From assembly GCF_019091135.1 (NCBI RefSeq), contig NZ_JAGXJW010000037.1, positions 1 through 64,000 on the forward strand: 64,000 bases of DNA. Direction: 5' to 3'. The notes beneath the pieces are model-generated. The model made no database searches, was not told where the DNA came from, and saw only the letters and a program-made list of their open reading frames with translations. Below, piece by piece: positions 1 to 9,048 of this stretch. The stretch is from Cohnella sp. GbtcB17. GTDB lineage: Bacteria > Bacillota > Bacilli > Paenibacillales > Paenibacillaceae. The translations under genes and the position numbers were made by a program. Each line of letters begins with the position of its first letter. The stretch's first letter is position 1.

Positions 1-2610
1 CCAGTTACCGATCCAGCACTGGTGATACAGCGAGGACGGGAACATGCCCGACGTCGGACTCGGCCATTGGCAATTGTAAATACGATAGCCCTCCGAGCTG
101 TAATAGCTCGTCGGCGTCCCCCAGTTGCGGCACGTATTGCCTGCTGGCTCGGCGGTCGACCACAGGTCGCCATTGTATGCCTTAGCGGAAACGCCCGTCG
201 GGTACAAGCCGTCGTATTCTTGACCCGGAATTTTCTCGTCGTAATACCTGCTCCACTGCGCGTCGCGCATGCCGAATACGGTCGGCGTGAACAGCCCCTT
301 GGCGCCCCAGCGGCTGGAATGGTTGTAAACGACGTCCTGATAAATTTTAATGCCCTTGTTATGCGCCGCATTGATCAGATCCTGGTAGCTCGCTCCCGAC
401 GATTCCAGGCGCGGATCGACGCGATAGAAGTCGTAGCCGTGATAGCCGTGAAAATCGTAGTCCGAGCGGTTGAGCTCGACCGGCGTGATCCAGATTGCAG
501 AGAAGCCCAGCGCCCTGATGTAGTCGAGCTTCTCCATCAGGCCCTTGAAGCCGCCGCGGACCATCGGATCGTTGTTCGCGGCGTTGCCGGACTTGACGTT
601 GAGCTGGCCGCCGCGGTTGTTCGACGTGTCGCCGTCGTTGAAACGGGCGGTCACCACGAAGTAGATCGAATCCTCGCGGGCATCTCCGCCGAGCGGCGTG
701 CCCCCTGCGGGCGGCAGCGGCGCATCCCCCGTCTTGGCCGTGACGACCGCGCTGGCTGCGGATTTATTGGCAGGCACCGCCTTGTCGTAAGCCTTGACCG
801 TGTAGGCGTAAGTCGTCTGCGCTTCCAGATTGGATTCCGAGAAGCTTGTCTGCGTCGTCGTGTACACCTTCTGTCCCAGCGTGCCGCCGGTGCGCGTGAT
901 CTCGTAGCCGTCCACGCCCCTGCCGCCCGCGTTGTCCGTCGAGGCGTTCCAGCTGAGCGAGATCGTCAGGTTGGTCGCCGAGGCGGTTACGCCGGTCGGC
1001 ACCGATGGCGGCGTCGTGTCCGGCGGGAGCGGCTGGCAAGGCGCGGCCGCATTCGCGGTCACGACGCCGTCTCTCACGGTCGTGATGCCGGTCCCGATCG
1101 TATAGTTGTTGCCGTTGTTGTTGTCCCAGGTCGTGCCGTTGTTGAACGCGGCCTTCATGGAGGTCGCGCTCCCGAGATCGACCGTAAGCTTGGTCCAGTC
1201 CGTGCAGGCTTCCTCGCTCATTGCGACGCCGGGAGATGTCGTCCAGGTACCGCCCGTCGGCGCGTAATGCAGGTTGACCTGCGTCCAGCCGCGGGTCGTC
1301 TTGTAATAATACACCGCGGCCTGATTGCCCGTGCCCGCCGCCGAAGTCGTCACAGACAGCGCCGCCGACTGCGCCGACTTGTTGCCTGCAACATCCTTGG
1401 CCAGTACGGTGAGCGAATAGGCCGTGGAGGCGGCCAGTCCGGTGAACGTGTAGGCGGTCGCCGTCACGTTGGCATCGACGAGCACGCCGCCTTTGTATAC
1501 CTCGTATCCCGCTATGCCGCTGCCTCCCGCGTTGTCCGCGCTCGCCGTCCAGGAGACCGAGATCGTCGTATCCGTCTTCGCCGTCATGGCGAGTCCGGCC
1601 GGCACCGACGGCGGCGTCGTGTCGGGCGTCGTGCCCGCCGGCGCGCCCGCCGTGATGACGCCCGCATTGTACGTCCACGTGCCGATGCCGAACAAATAAT
1701 TGTTGCCGTTGTTGCTGTCCCATTGGCCGAGGCCGTTGTTGAAGCAAGCCTCAAGCTGCGTCGCCGAGCCGATGTCGATCGTCTTCTTGGCATAACCTGT
1801 CACCTCGGCCGCGTCCATCGCGACGCCGGGTGTCGTCGTCCAGGTTCCGCCGGCCGGGCGGTAATGAATGTAAGGCGTCGTATAGCCCTTTTTATAGTAA
1901 ACCGTCACTTTGTTCGTCGCCCCGGGCGCGTTGGTCGTCACCGCAATCGCGGCGCTGTCGGCCGACCAGTTGCCCGCGTTATCCTTGGCCCGCACCGTAT
2001 ACGAATAGGCCGTCGAGGCGGTCAGACCCGTATCGGTATAGGTCGTCCCCGTCACATTGGCGCTGACTGCCGTGCCGTTGCGGTATACGCCATAGCCGGC
2101 CAGGCCGCTGCCGCCCGCATTATCCGTGCTGGCCGACCACGACAGGGACACCGTCGTATCCGTCTTGGCCGTGCTGGCCAGATTGGCCGGCACGGAAGGC
2201 GCGGTCGTGTCGGGCGCGTCGGGATTCGCATCCGTCCACGTCGTTCCCGTATACCAGCCCTCCTTGTCCCGCAGCAGTCCCGCCTGCCCGGAAGCCGGCG
2301 TCTGATGATTGCTGCTGTCCTTGAAAATAACCCTCGCGCTCGTCGCGCCAACAATCGTGTAGGCGTACCAGCCGCCGCTCTCGGCGATCATCGCGGGCGA
2401 AGAACCCCAGACGGGCTCTGAGACGGCCGGACTCGTCTGGTAATAATACAGCTGCGGCGACCCCCATCCGCTAGGCGGCTTGAAGTGCACCTTCAGATCG
2501 GTGCCCGCCGCCTCCGCCGGCCGGTCCGATGCGACCGGGCTCAGAATGGACAGCACGAGCATGACCGCCGCCACGAGTCCCAGCCATTTTTGCCTGCTAC
2601 CTCGTCTCAT
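1..2610 (-). CDS. Secreted modular alpha-amylase family glycosidase (GH13), 3' end outside window
   Basis: Translation from the ATG at 2610 gives a basic start, a hydrophobic core and an Ala-rich cleavage region near residue 35, so the protein is exported. Then follow a CBM26-like starch-binding module (WGSPQLYYY, then VIFKDSS), three fibronectin type III modules (each with TDNAGGSG or a close variant) and two CBM25-type starch-binding modules (VYYKKGYTTPYIHYRP and a second copy) between them. The GH13 barrel begins near residue 610, with region I recognisable as DVVYNHSS. The later catalytic Asp and Glu regions lie beyond base 1. The architecture implies raw-starch or glycogen breakdown outside the cell. 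SD GAGGGG precedes the start. The family is certain, the exact specificity (amylase versus pullulanase-like) is not. Confidence 0.9.
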   Translation of the reverse strand, partial: MRRGSRQKWLGLVAAVMLVLSILSPVASDRPAEAAGTDLKVHFKPPSGWGSPQLYYYQTSPAVSEPVWGSSPAMIAESGGWYAYTIVGATSARVIFKDSSNHQTPASGQAGLLRDKEGWYTGTTWTDANPDAPDTTAPSVPANLASTAKTDTTVSLSWSASTDNAGGSGLAGYGVYRNGTAVSANVTGTTYTDTGLTASTAYSYTVRAKDNAGNWSADSAAIAVTTNAPGATNKVTVYYKKGYTTPYIHYRPAGGTWTTTPGVAMDAAEVTGYAKKTIDIGSATQLEACFNNGLGQWDSNNGNNYLFGIGTWTYNAGVITAGAPAGTTPDTTPPSVPAGLAMTAKTDTTISVSWTASADNAGGSGIAGYEVYKGGVLVDANVTATAYTFTGLAASTAYSLTVLAKDVAGNKSAQSAALSVTTSAAGTGNQAAVYYYKTTRGWTQVNLHYAPTGGTWTTSPGVAMSEEACTDWTKLTVDLGSATSMKAAFNNGTTWDNNNGNNYTIGTGITTVRDGVVTANAAAPCQPLPPDTTPPSVPTGVTASATNLTISLSWNASTDNAGGRGVDGYEITRTGGTLGQKVYTTTQTSFSESNLEAQTTYAYTVKAYDKAVPANKSAASAVVTAKTGDAPLPPAGGTPLGGDAREDSIYFVVTARFNDGDTSNNRGGQLNVKSGNAANNDPMVRGGFKGLMEKLDYIRALGFSAIWITPVELNRSDYDFHGYHGYDFYRVDPRLESSGASYQDLINAAHNKGIKIYQDVVYNHSSRWGAKGLFTPTVFGMRDAQWSRYYDEKIPGQEYDGLYPTGVSAKAYNGDLWSTAEPAGNTCRNWGTPTSYYSSEGYRIYNCQWPSPTSGMFPSSLYHQCWIGNW

Positions 2611-2710
2611 TTCTTCATTCCCCTCTCTATGATCCTGCCGCTCTTATTAATGCGCTTACATTTGATGTGAAGCCGGTTGCGTTCACGCACCTCCTTCTCC
2701 ATCCCTCAAT

Positions 2711-2726
2711 TGCGAAAACGTTTGCA
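2711..2726. promoter_or_regulatory. cre/LacI-family operator upstream of the amylase
   Basis: TGCGAAAACGTTTGCA is a near-palindrome centred on AACGTT, about 100 bp upstream of the amylase start. It has the form of operators bound by LacI-family repressors such as CcpA or MalR-type proteins. Regulation by sugar supply is inferred. Confidence 0.5.
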
Positions 2727-2812
2727 CAACTACCAAAACGTCGACTTTGAAACGGTTAAGCTGGGCCCAATCGAATCGTAGCATCCCGCTTGCGAACGCG
2801 TCAACAACTTTT

Positions 2813-2826
2813 TGAAACCGGTTTCC
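2813..2826. promoter_or_regulatory. Second cre-like operator
   Basis: TGAAACCGGTTTCC fits the CcpA consensus TGWAANCGNTNWCA except for the last base. It is about 200 bp upstream of the amylase and just outside the esterase terminator. With the site at 2711 it suggests catabolite or maltodextrin control of the amylase. Confidence 0.5.
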
Positions 2827-2851
2827 CTAATAGGTTTGGCAAGAACAAAAA

Positions 2852-2887
2852 ACGGGATAAAGCGGCATTCTGCGCCGCTCATCCCGT
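2852..2887 (-). terminator. Rho-independent terminator of the SGNH esterase gene
   Basis: ACGGGAT and ATCCCGT pair around an inner AGCGGC/GCCGCT stem. On the minus strand the stem is followed by a T-run (2846-2851). It starts a few bases after the esterase stop codon. Confidence 0.8.
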
Positions 2888-2892
2888 CTTGT

Positions 2893-3930
2893 TCATCGTC
2901 TGCTTGGCTTCGGCAGCATCGGACGCATACGCTCCGCAAGCCGCTCGCCGATGCGAATCATACCGTGCGTGCCGGGATGCAGCAGATCGTGCGAAAGTCC
3001 GCGCCAGTCGTTCAGCAGCTCGCTGCCGTCCGCATAAGCCAAATTCGCGAAGTCGCTGTCCTCTACGATCGACCGCAGCGCCTGCCTATACGCCTCGCTT
3101 GTGGCGCGGACTTCGCGTCCCGGCCAGGTCCAGCCCAGATCCGGGAATCCAGTGAACAAACCGATGCACAGCACAGGTTTGTCCGGGTTCGCTGACGCGA
3201 TTGCAGTGACCATCGCTCCGGCGCGCACCGCGAACGCGTCCGCGGTCACGCCTTGATTCAACATGTTCACCGAGAGGCAAAGCGTCGCGATATCCCAATC
3301 GCGACGGCCTGCAATATGCGCGGCGATGGCCGGCTCGCAATGTGCGTTGCCCGGGACGCCGAGGTTCAGCGGATCGAGGCCGAGCCGCCAGGCCGCCTGC
3401 GCGACATAGGTGGCGTCCGGCGAAGACACCGAGCCGCCGTAGGTGATCGACGTGCCGTAGGCGAGATAGCGCAACGCCGGCTTTTCGTCCGCGCGCGGCG
3501 GGCGAACCGAATCTCCCCGAATCTCGAGAAGATGGACCTCGCCGCCATGAACGAGGATTCGCCATACCGGTCCGAACGACAACCGCGGCACGCCATCCCG
3601 CCAAGGCGAATCGAACTGAAAGCGAGGATCCCGCGCGCCCAGCGTCAACGTCTCCGGCTGCTCGCCGATCGTCCGGCCCTCCACCCAGTAATCGCCGTAA
3701 TAGATTTGCACGGCGCTCGGCCCGCCGTAGCTGGCGAGGGTCACCTGCGCCTCGCCGGCCTCCGCGACGAACCGGATCTCGGTCATAGCGGCCCTGCGAA
3801 TTTGCTGCTGCCCGCCCTCGGTCAATCCCTCGCGGACGGCCTCCGGCACGCGCTGTAATAAATAGCCTGGCCTGCCCTGAATTTCAACCAACTCTTCAAC
3901 GTTATGCAACTCCGCTTGCCATGCGATCAT
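2893..3930 (-). CDS. SGNH/GDSL-family esterase with N-terminal beta domain
   Basis: About 345 residues. The N-terminal 150 residues look like the beta-sandwich that precedes the hydrolase domain in CE2-type carbohydrate esterases. The SGNH domain shows block I as YGTSITYG (nucleophile Ser), block II as GVPGNAHCE (Gly), block III with LSVNMLN (Asn) and block V as DLLHPGTHG (Asp and His). No signal peptide is visible, so an intracellular deacetylase for imported sugar esters is likely (inference). Two ATG codons lie 6 nt apart; the second (3930) has GGGAGG at a normal 7-nt spacing, while the first is only one base away, so 3930 is preferred. It has its own terminator. Confidence 0.8.
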   Translation of the reverse strand: MIAWQAELHNVEELVEIQGRPGYLLQRVPEAVREGLTEGGQQQIRRAAMTEIRFVAEAGEAQVTLASYGGPSAVQIYYGDYWVEGRTIGEQPETLTLGARDPRFQFDSPWRDGVPRLSFGPVWRILVHGGEVHLLEIRGDSVRPPRADEKPALRYLAYGTSITYGGSVSSPDATYVAQAAWRLGLDPLNLGVPGNAHCEPAIAAHIAGRRDWDIATLCLSVNMLNQGVTADAFAVRAGAMVTAIASANPDKPVLCIGLFTGFPDLGWTWPGREVRATSEAYRQALRSIVEDSDFANLAYADGSELLNDWRGLSHDLLHPGTHGMIRIGERLAERMRPMLPKPSRR

Positions 3931-4050
3931 CGTCATTCCTCCCGCCCATTTTTATTCGCTGCCCGCTCCGCATGAACATCGATTCATTTAATACTTCGCC
4001 CCCGGCAGTCCGGCAACCTTCCTTTTTTCTCTCTTCAAACAGGCAAAAGG

Positions 4051-4071
4051 ACTGCCGTCTCGGACGGCAAT
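4051..4071 (-). terminator. Terminator after the sugar-binding protein
   Basis: ATTGCCGT and ACGGCAGT flank a 5-nt loop and are followed by CCTTTT on the minus strand, 15 nt after the stop codon of the binding protein. It separates that gene from the downstream esterase. Confidence 0.6.
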
Positions 4072-4085
4072 CCTGGCCTTCGCGC

Positions 4086-5441
4086 TTATTTGGCCTTCTT
4101 TAAAAATTCGTTGTGCCGGCTCACCATCGCGGCGATCGTCGCGTCGAGGTCCTGCGCGCCGAGGAAGTACTTCTCGTACTCCTGCGAGCGAAGGTCCATG
4201 ACCTCCTGCGGCACCGAGCGAACGAAGGTCGGCGTCTTGTTATCGAAAATGACGTACATGAGCGAGTCTTTGTCGTACGTGTCCGCCTTGTCGCCGAGCA
4301 TGCTCGCGAGCGCCGCGTCCTGGTCGGCGTCCTTGGACGCCGGCAAACGCCCGCCCGCAGCCATCGGCGCCATGCCGCCGTCTGCGTACCACTTCAGAAA
4401 TTCCCAGGCGGCAGCCTGGTTTTTGGACTTGGCGTTGATCGAGATGTAGTCGCCGATGCCGCCGCGCGTCATGAAGCCTTCCGGCTCGTCCTGAAGATGA
4501 GGGACCGGTGCGAACGCGATCTTGAAGTCGCGCGGATAGTCCGTGAAGTTGTTGGAGCTGCGGAGCAGCCAGGCCCCGATGTTCAGCATCGGCACCTCGC
4601 CGCTCAGGAACATCTGCTCGACCGGCATCTTGCTCGTCAGCTGCTCGCCGAGCGGCGGCGTCGTTTTGTCGCCCTGCATCATACCGTTCAGCGATTCGAG
4701 CCACTTGCGGACGAGCGGGTGGTCGAGGTTCGAGGTGCCGTCCGCCTTCGTGTAGCCGTCCTTCGACAGCACGGCGTCGACGGGATCGGCGTACGGCTCG
4801 GTATTCTGGATAAAGCCGTAGCCGTCGCCCTTCTTGAGCTTTTTGGCGTATTCGCGCATCTCGTCCCAGGTCCAGTCCTTCGGCACCGCAAGGCCGGCCG
4901 CGTCCAGCGCGTCCTTGTTCAGCGCCACGAAGTAAGAGCTTTTTGTCGTCGGTATGCCGTAATACTTGCCGTCGATCTTCCACCCGCCTGCGTCGGCGCC
5001 CATCTTGGCGTCGATGTCGTAATCCGCGTATTGGCTCAGGTCCGCCGCAAAGCCGGATTCGACCCGCTTCGCCGTCTGGGACAGCGTATAATTGACGTAC
5101 AGATCGACGTCCTGTCCGGTCATCATCGCCGTATCGAGCTTGAGATTGCCTTCGTCGTCATTGACGTAGCGCACGTATTCGATCTGGATGTCCGGGTGTG
5201 CCTTGTTCCAGTTGTCCATAACCTCCTGCGGTCCGGCTTCAGGCGGCACCCCGCCCCACATTTTCAGCTTCACCGCGCCGCCGCTTGCCTTCGATCCGGC
5301 CGAAGCCGATGAAGACGCTTCCGATTTGCCGCTTGCCCCGGAACCCGCATTTGAGCCGTTATCGTTGTTGCCGCAGCCTGCCATCGCGCCCGTTACGAGC
5401 GCCAGCGAAGCGATGCCTGCCAGCCAGCCTTTTTTTCTCAC
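4086..5441 (-). CDS. ABC transporter sugar-binding lipoprotein (family 1)
   Basis: 451 residues from a GTG start at 5441, chosen because GGGGAGG lies 8 nt upstream and the product then begins directly with a lipoprotein signal (VRKKGWLAGIASLALVTG, lipobox AMAGC). A Ser/Gly/Ala-rich linker follows, then an extracellular solute-binding fold of the oligosaccharide type with LKMWGGVPPEAG near its start and typical WEFLKWYADGG toward the end. It would capture a sugar at the membrane for an ABC importer. No permease genes lie next to it: the next gene downstream is an esterase behind a terminator, so it is an orphan here. The adjacent YesN/YesM pair probably regulates it. Confidence 0.88.
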   Translation of the reverse strand: MRKKGWLAGIASLALVTGAMAGCGNNDNGSNAGSGASGKSEASSSASAGSKASGGAVKLKMWGGVPPEAGPQEVMDNWNKAHPDIQIEYVRYVNDDEGNLKLDTAMMTGQDVDLYVNYTLSQTAKRVESGFAADLSQYADYDIDAKMGADAGGWKIDGKYYGIPTTKSSYFVALNKDALDAAGLAVPKDWTWDEMREYAKKLKKGDGYGFIQNTEPYADPVDAVLSKDGYTKADGTSNLDHPLVRKWLESLNGMMQGDKTTPPLGEQLTSKMPVEQMFLSGEVPMLNIGAWLLRSSNNFTDYPRDFKIAFAPVPHLQDEPEGFMTRGGIGDYISINAKSKNQAAAWEFLKWYADGGMAPMAAGGRLPASKDADQDAALASMLGDKADTYDKDSLMYVIFDNKTPTFVRSVPQEVMDLRSQEYEKYFLGAQDLDATIAAMVSRHNEFLKKAK

Positions 5442-5585
5442 CAGAGACGCCCTCCCCGAATGTACCGGTATTGTTGTGTGCAAATCAAGGATAGCAGGTA
5501 GGAAAGGCCGTCCATAAGTAACAGAATGATGATCTCGATGGAACAGATATATGCAATCCGGCAACTGCCTCTCCGCCCGCGACGA

Positions 5586-6389
5586 TCAAATCGTTCTATG
5601 ATTCCGGTACTGGCTCGGCGTCGTCCCGGTCATGCGCTTGAAGATCTTGATAAAGTAGTTGTCGTTCATGAAGCCGACGCGCTGGCCGATCCGGTTGACC
5701 GGCAGGTCGGTGCTCAGCAGCAGCTCGATCGCTTTGTCCACACGCGTGCGATGCAAATAGTGGATCAGCGTCTCCCCGGTCTTTTTCTTGAACAGCGCGC
5801 TGACGTAGTTTTCGCCCATCATGACGTAGCGGGACAGCGATCCCAGCGTAATATCCTGATCGTAATGCTGCTCGATGTATTGAATGATTTTGTTCACCTC
5901 GGGATGCGTGATCCGTTCGCGCGCCAAGAGCGGCGGACGCGACGCCGAAGGCTGAAGCGAAGATGACGACTGAAGCGCCGCGCCCGGACGCGCTGCAGCT
6001 GACGCCGAGCCGCCCGACAGCTCCAGACTCACCTTCGCCAGCGTCTCCCGCAGGTCCTTCACGCTCATCGACAACTTGAGAATATAATTGGACGCGCCAT
6101 ACTCCATCGCCTGTCGCATCGCCTCGAAGTCGCCGATACAGGTCAGCATGACGAACTTGGAGCCGATGCCGGCGCCCCGCGTCTCCTTCAGCAGCGCCAA
6201 GCCGTCCATCTGCGGCATGACGATGTCGCACAGGACGAGGTCGGGCGGATCGCGCTTAATGATCTCCAGCGCTTCGACGCCGTTGCTCGCTTCGCCGGCC
6301 AGCGTGAAGCCCATCTCTTCCCAGCGGATGATCTCCTTGACCGATTCCCGGACGAACGTCTCGTCTTCGACCAGTAGCACCTTGTACAT
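5586..6389 (-). CDS. YesN-like response regulator with AraC-type DNA-binding domain
   Basis: 267 residues. The N-terminal receiver domain has the acidic pair VEDE, the phospho-acceptor Asp in LVLCDIVMPQMDG and the conserved Lys in ILKLSMS. A short Ser/Ala-rich linker (about 135-155) leads to two helix-turn-helix units of the AraC/XylS type (ITLGSLSRYVMMGENYVSALFK, then VGFMNDNYFIKIFKRMTG). It lies 3 nt downstream of the histidine kinase and forms a two-gene operon with it. In Paenibacillaceae such pairs usually control a nearby sugar ABC transporter, here the lipoprotein gene just downstream. Confidence 0.9.
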   Translation of the reverse strand: MYKVLLVEDETFVRESVKEIIRWEEMGFTLAGEASNGVEALEIIKRDPPDLVLCDIVMPQMDGLALLKETRGAGIGSKFVMLTCIGDFEAMRQAMEYGASNYILKLSMSVKDLRETLAKVSLELSGGSASAAARPGAALQSSSSLQPSASRPPLLARERITHPEVNKIIQYIEQHYDQDITLGSLSRYVMMGENYVSALFKKKTGETLIHYLHRTRVDKAIELLLSTDLPVNRIGQRVGFMNDNYFIKIFKRMTGTTPSQYRNHRTI

Positions 6390-6392
6390 CGT

Positions 6393-8204
6393 TTAAGCCT
6401 CCTTCTCGTCTTGGCTTTCCATCGCGTGCAATCCGCTCTCGTACGGCTGCGACAGCAGCAGTGGCAGACGCATCCGGCACAGGGTGCCTTGAGGAAGCGG
6501 AAGAATATCGAGCTCTCCTTTGTCCTTGAACAGCAGCCGCAATCGCTCCCGAACGTTGTCCAGCCCGATGCCCGGCCGCTTGCGCCCTGCCTCGCGGCTT
6601 TGCCTCGACCGCTCGAGTCCGATCCCGTTGTCCTCGACTTCCAGCGCCAGCCTGTCCGGGTATTCGGCATCCCGGTCCATGCGAATCCAGATGCATCCGC
6701 CCTCCTGCATATCGGCGATGCCGTGCCGGATCGCATTGTCGACGAGCGGCTGGAGGCTCAGCTTGGGCACGAGCGCGTAGACGAGCGATTCGTCGTAGCT
6801 GAATTCGATCCCGAAGCGGTTGCCGTACCGGGTCTGCTGGATATAAAGGAAGGCGCGGGTCAGCTCGATTTCGTCCTTCAAATAAATCAGATCGACGTCC
6901 GAGTTCAGGCTCGTCTCCAGCAGCTTGCCGAGGGACAGGCAGATTTCCACGGTCTCTTCGCTGCCGCCCCGGAGTCCGATCCACTTGAGCGTGTTGAGCG
7001 TATTGAGCAGGAAATGCGGGTTCATCTGGGCGAGCAGCATTTGAAAATGCACGGCATCCTTCTGCCGCTCCTCCGCCCGAAGGCGCTGGACCAGCCCGTT
7101 CATATCGACCATCATCGTGTTGAAGGTGCGGGTCAGCTCGAGAATTTCGCCCTTGTAATTGTTCTCCGGCAGCCGAATCCGCAGGTCCTTGCGCACGGCT
7201 TCTCTCATTTTCATCTGCATGCGGGAGAGCGGGCGCGTGAACGTATAGGCGAGCATGAACGCAACGGCGACGAATACGGCAGTAATGACGAAAAACGTGA
7301 CGAAGTATTGCCGCTTCAGGCTCTCGATCTCTTTAAACAGCACCTGCAGCGGAATGCGGTCCACCAGGTACCAGTCCAGCGACGACAGGTAGCTGTAATT
7401 GACCAGCGCATCGTCGCGCTTGTCGATCCGATATCCGTTGTCCGGCGTGCGGGAGACGGCTTCGACCGCCTCCTTCGACAGCTCCGAATCGGGAATGGAT
7501 CTGGCGATCGTCTCGCCTTTTCTCGTCATGATAAAGTAGGCTTGGTCGCTCTCCGACTTTTGCAGCATGGACTGGAACCAGAAGGAAAAATCGATGCTGA
7601 TCCTCGCCAGACCGTACGACCGGTTGCCGCGGTCCCGCAGCTCGGCGTACAGGGACAGCAGCATGGGACTCTTGGAGATGTCGCGCGACACGTAATTCTC
7701 GTCGTCGGGCACCCACAGATAAGACGCCTTCGTCTCCTTCAAGGCAGCAAACGAAACGTTCGAAGCGATCGAATCGTAGTCGAGCGGCCTTCTCGGCTGA
7801 TAAGACGTATAGACATGCCCTTGATCGTCGAGCAGCGTGAAGTATACGGACGGATTGTAGAGGAAAAAGCTGTTGTTCAAGCCTTTGAATTTGTCCTCCA
7901 TCAGCTCCTTGTTGTCCAGAACGGAGCGACGGTCCGGCTGTTGCAGAATCTGTCTGACCTCCGAATCCTGCTCAAGAAAAATGAGCGTCTTAAACGCGAT
8001 GCTGAGCTGGTCTTCAAGGGAACGGTGCAGGTTGTCCAGCTGCTCGTGGCTTTGCTCGCTCACCTTTTGCTGAACGAGCGACTCGATCTTCCGGTAGTTG
8101 TATAGGTTCAAAATGCCGAACGGGAGCAAGATGACGAGCACGAACGCCGCGAACAGCCGGTATTTGAGTTTATGGGGAACGAGATGTGACAGCAAGCCCC
8201 GCAT
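6393..8204 (-). CDS. YesM-like sensor histidine kinase
   Basis: 603 residues. There is an N-terminal membrane segment (FAAFVLVILLPFGILNLY), an extracellular dCache-like sensor of about 250 residues, a second membrane segment (FVTFFVITAVFVAVAFMLAY), a HAMP linker and a His_kinase domain with the phosphorylated His in AQMNPHFLLNTLNTLKW. The ATPase part follows with the N box LVDNAIRHG and G box GIGLDNVRERL. It would sense an extracellular saccharide and phosphorylate the adjacent YesN-like regulator. A TATAAT -10 box lies about 35 bp upstream of the start. Confidence 0.92.
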   Translation of the reverse strand: MRGLLSHLVPHKLKYRLFAAFVLVILLPFGILNLYNYRKIESLVQQKVSEQSHEQLDNLHRSLEDQLSIAFKTLIFLEQDSEVRQILQQPDRRSVLDNKELMEDKFKGLNNSFFLYNPSVYFTLLDDQGHVYTSYQPRRPLDYDSIASNVSFAALKETKASYLWVPDDENYVSRDISKSPMLLSLYAELRDRGNRSYGLARISIDFSFWFQSMLQKSESDQAYFIMTRKGETIARSIPDSELSKEAVEAVSRTPDNGYRIDKRDDALVNYSYLSSLDWYLVDRIPLQVLFKEIESLKRQYFVTFFVITAVFVAVAFMLAYTFTRPLSRMQMKMREAVRKDLRIRLPENNYKGEILELTRTFNTMMVDMNGLVQRLRAEERQKDAVHFQMLLAQMNPHFLLNTLNTLKWIGLRGGSEETVEICLSLGKLLETSLNSDVDLIYLKDEIELTRAFLYIQQTRYGNRFGIEFSYDESLVYALVPKLSLQPLVDNAIRHGIADMQEGGCIWIRMDRDAEYPDRLALEVEDNGIGLERSRQSREAGRKRPGIGLDNVRERLRLLFKDKGELDILPLPQGTLCRMRLPLLLSQPYESGLHAMESQDEKEA

Positions 8205-8239
8205 GATGAGCGACCCCTTTTGCGCCGAGTGGTGACCTC

Positions 8240-8334
8240 ATTATAACATTGGGAGGACGATCCTTCGGCTCGCGCGCGCATAATCACCAAATCGTAGGAT
8301 CGGACGGTAAAAATCATCAAATCGTTCTATTCGG
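8240..8334 (-). promoter_or_regulatory. Kinase/regulator promoter with two direct repeats
   Basis: TATAAT (minus strand, 8240-8245) lacks a good -35 box. Upstream lie two direct repeats 30 nt apart, ATCACCAAATCGT at 8283 and ATCATCAAATCGT at 8313, about three helical turns. This fits an activator site for the AraC-type regulator (autoregulation, inferred). Confidence 0.4.
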
Positions 8335-8383
8335 CGCAAGCCGGCGGCAATAAAAAAGGCCCGCTCGACTTCGCGACGCGAAA

Positions 8384-8419
8384 AAGCCCGTCTCCTTCTA
8401 TTGAAGGAGAAACGGGCTT
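8384..8419 (-). terminator. Terminator of the DUF948 gene
   Basis: AAGCCCGT and ACGGGCTT enclose a second perfect stem CTCCTTC/GAAGGAG with loop TATT. On the minus strand the hairpin ends in TTTTT. It lies about 20 nt after the stop codon of the gene at 8440. Confidence 0.8.
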
Positions 8420-8439
8420 CATGCGCGGCACCGCGACGG

Positions 8440-8808
8440 CTATTTGACCTTGACGCGAAGCTGGGGCGTCTCCGGTCCGGAAGCGATCCGCTCGGGCACG
8501 GACGGGATACCCGCCGCTTTTTTCACCGAGTCGGTTACCGTCTGGATCACTTCTCCGACATCGTGCGCCGATTCGAACAGCGGGTCGATCGTCCGCATCT
8601 TCCCTTTGACATCGCGGGTCACCTGATTGGCGTTGCGGATGAGCTGGGAAGCCTCCTGGGTCAAGCCATGAACGGCATTCCTCACCTCGGCCAGCGTCTT
8701 GTTCGTCTCTCCGAGCGTCGTCATCCCTTTGCGCAGCGTCAGAATCAGGTAGACGGCCAGTCCGGCAAAAGCGATCGCGGTGACCGCGATGCTGATTTGA
8801 ATGACCAT
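8440..8808 (-). CDS. DUF948-family small membrane protein
   Basis: About 122 residues. One N-terminal membrane segment (ISIAVTAIAFAGLAVYLILTL) is followed by a hydrophilic helical region rich in Asn, Thr, Glu and Val (LAEVRNAVHGLTQEASQLIRNA), probably a coiled coil outside or along the membrane. This is the layout of DUF948 proteins of Bacilli, which are linked with general stress in some species. The exact start is open: an ATG at 8808 is well spaced from a GAGAGGGGG tract, and a GTG three codons earlier overlaps that tract. Single gene with its own terminator. Confidence 0.65.
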   Translation of the reverse strand: MVIQISIAVTAIAFAGLAVYLILTLRKGMTTLGETNKTLAEVRNAVHGLTQEASQLIRNANQVTRDVKGKMRTIDPLFESAHDVGEVIQTVTDSVKKAAGIPSVPERIASGPETPQLRVKVK

Positions 8809-9048
8809 TTTCAGCACCCCCTCTCCTCCTCACTGTATGTCCGAAGGGAGCGGGACATTCCTTTGCCAATTAGACCTGCTGTTATCCTCAGGAACTTGCT
8901 TAACCTTTCTCTGCCCTTGCGTCAGGCCTTCAACGATATACCGTTGGGCGAAGGCAAACATGAGCCTATATGACAGGTATAATTGGATATCTGTTGATTT
9001 TTTGTATCTTCCTCATGATCTTTTTGGCATGAAGCCGCTGAATTGCAT

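Noticed and set aside
22..2421. Long open frame on the plus strand opposite the amylase
   Set aside because: Arg/Val-rich, no domain, and it is the mirror of a convincing signal-peptide, CBM, Fn3 and GH13 product on the minus strand.
5586..8330. 15-bp match ATCAAATCGTTCTAT near 5586 and 8315
   Set aside because: A 15-mer match pair is expected by chance in a window this size, and the first copy is coding sequence at the end of the regulator gene.
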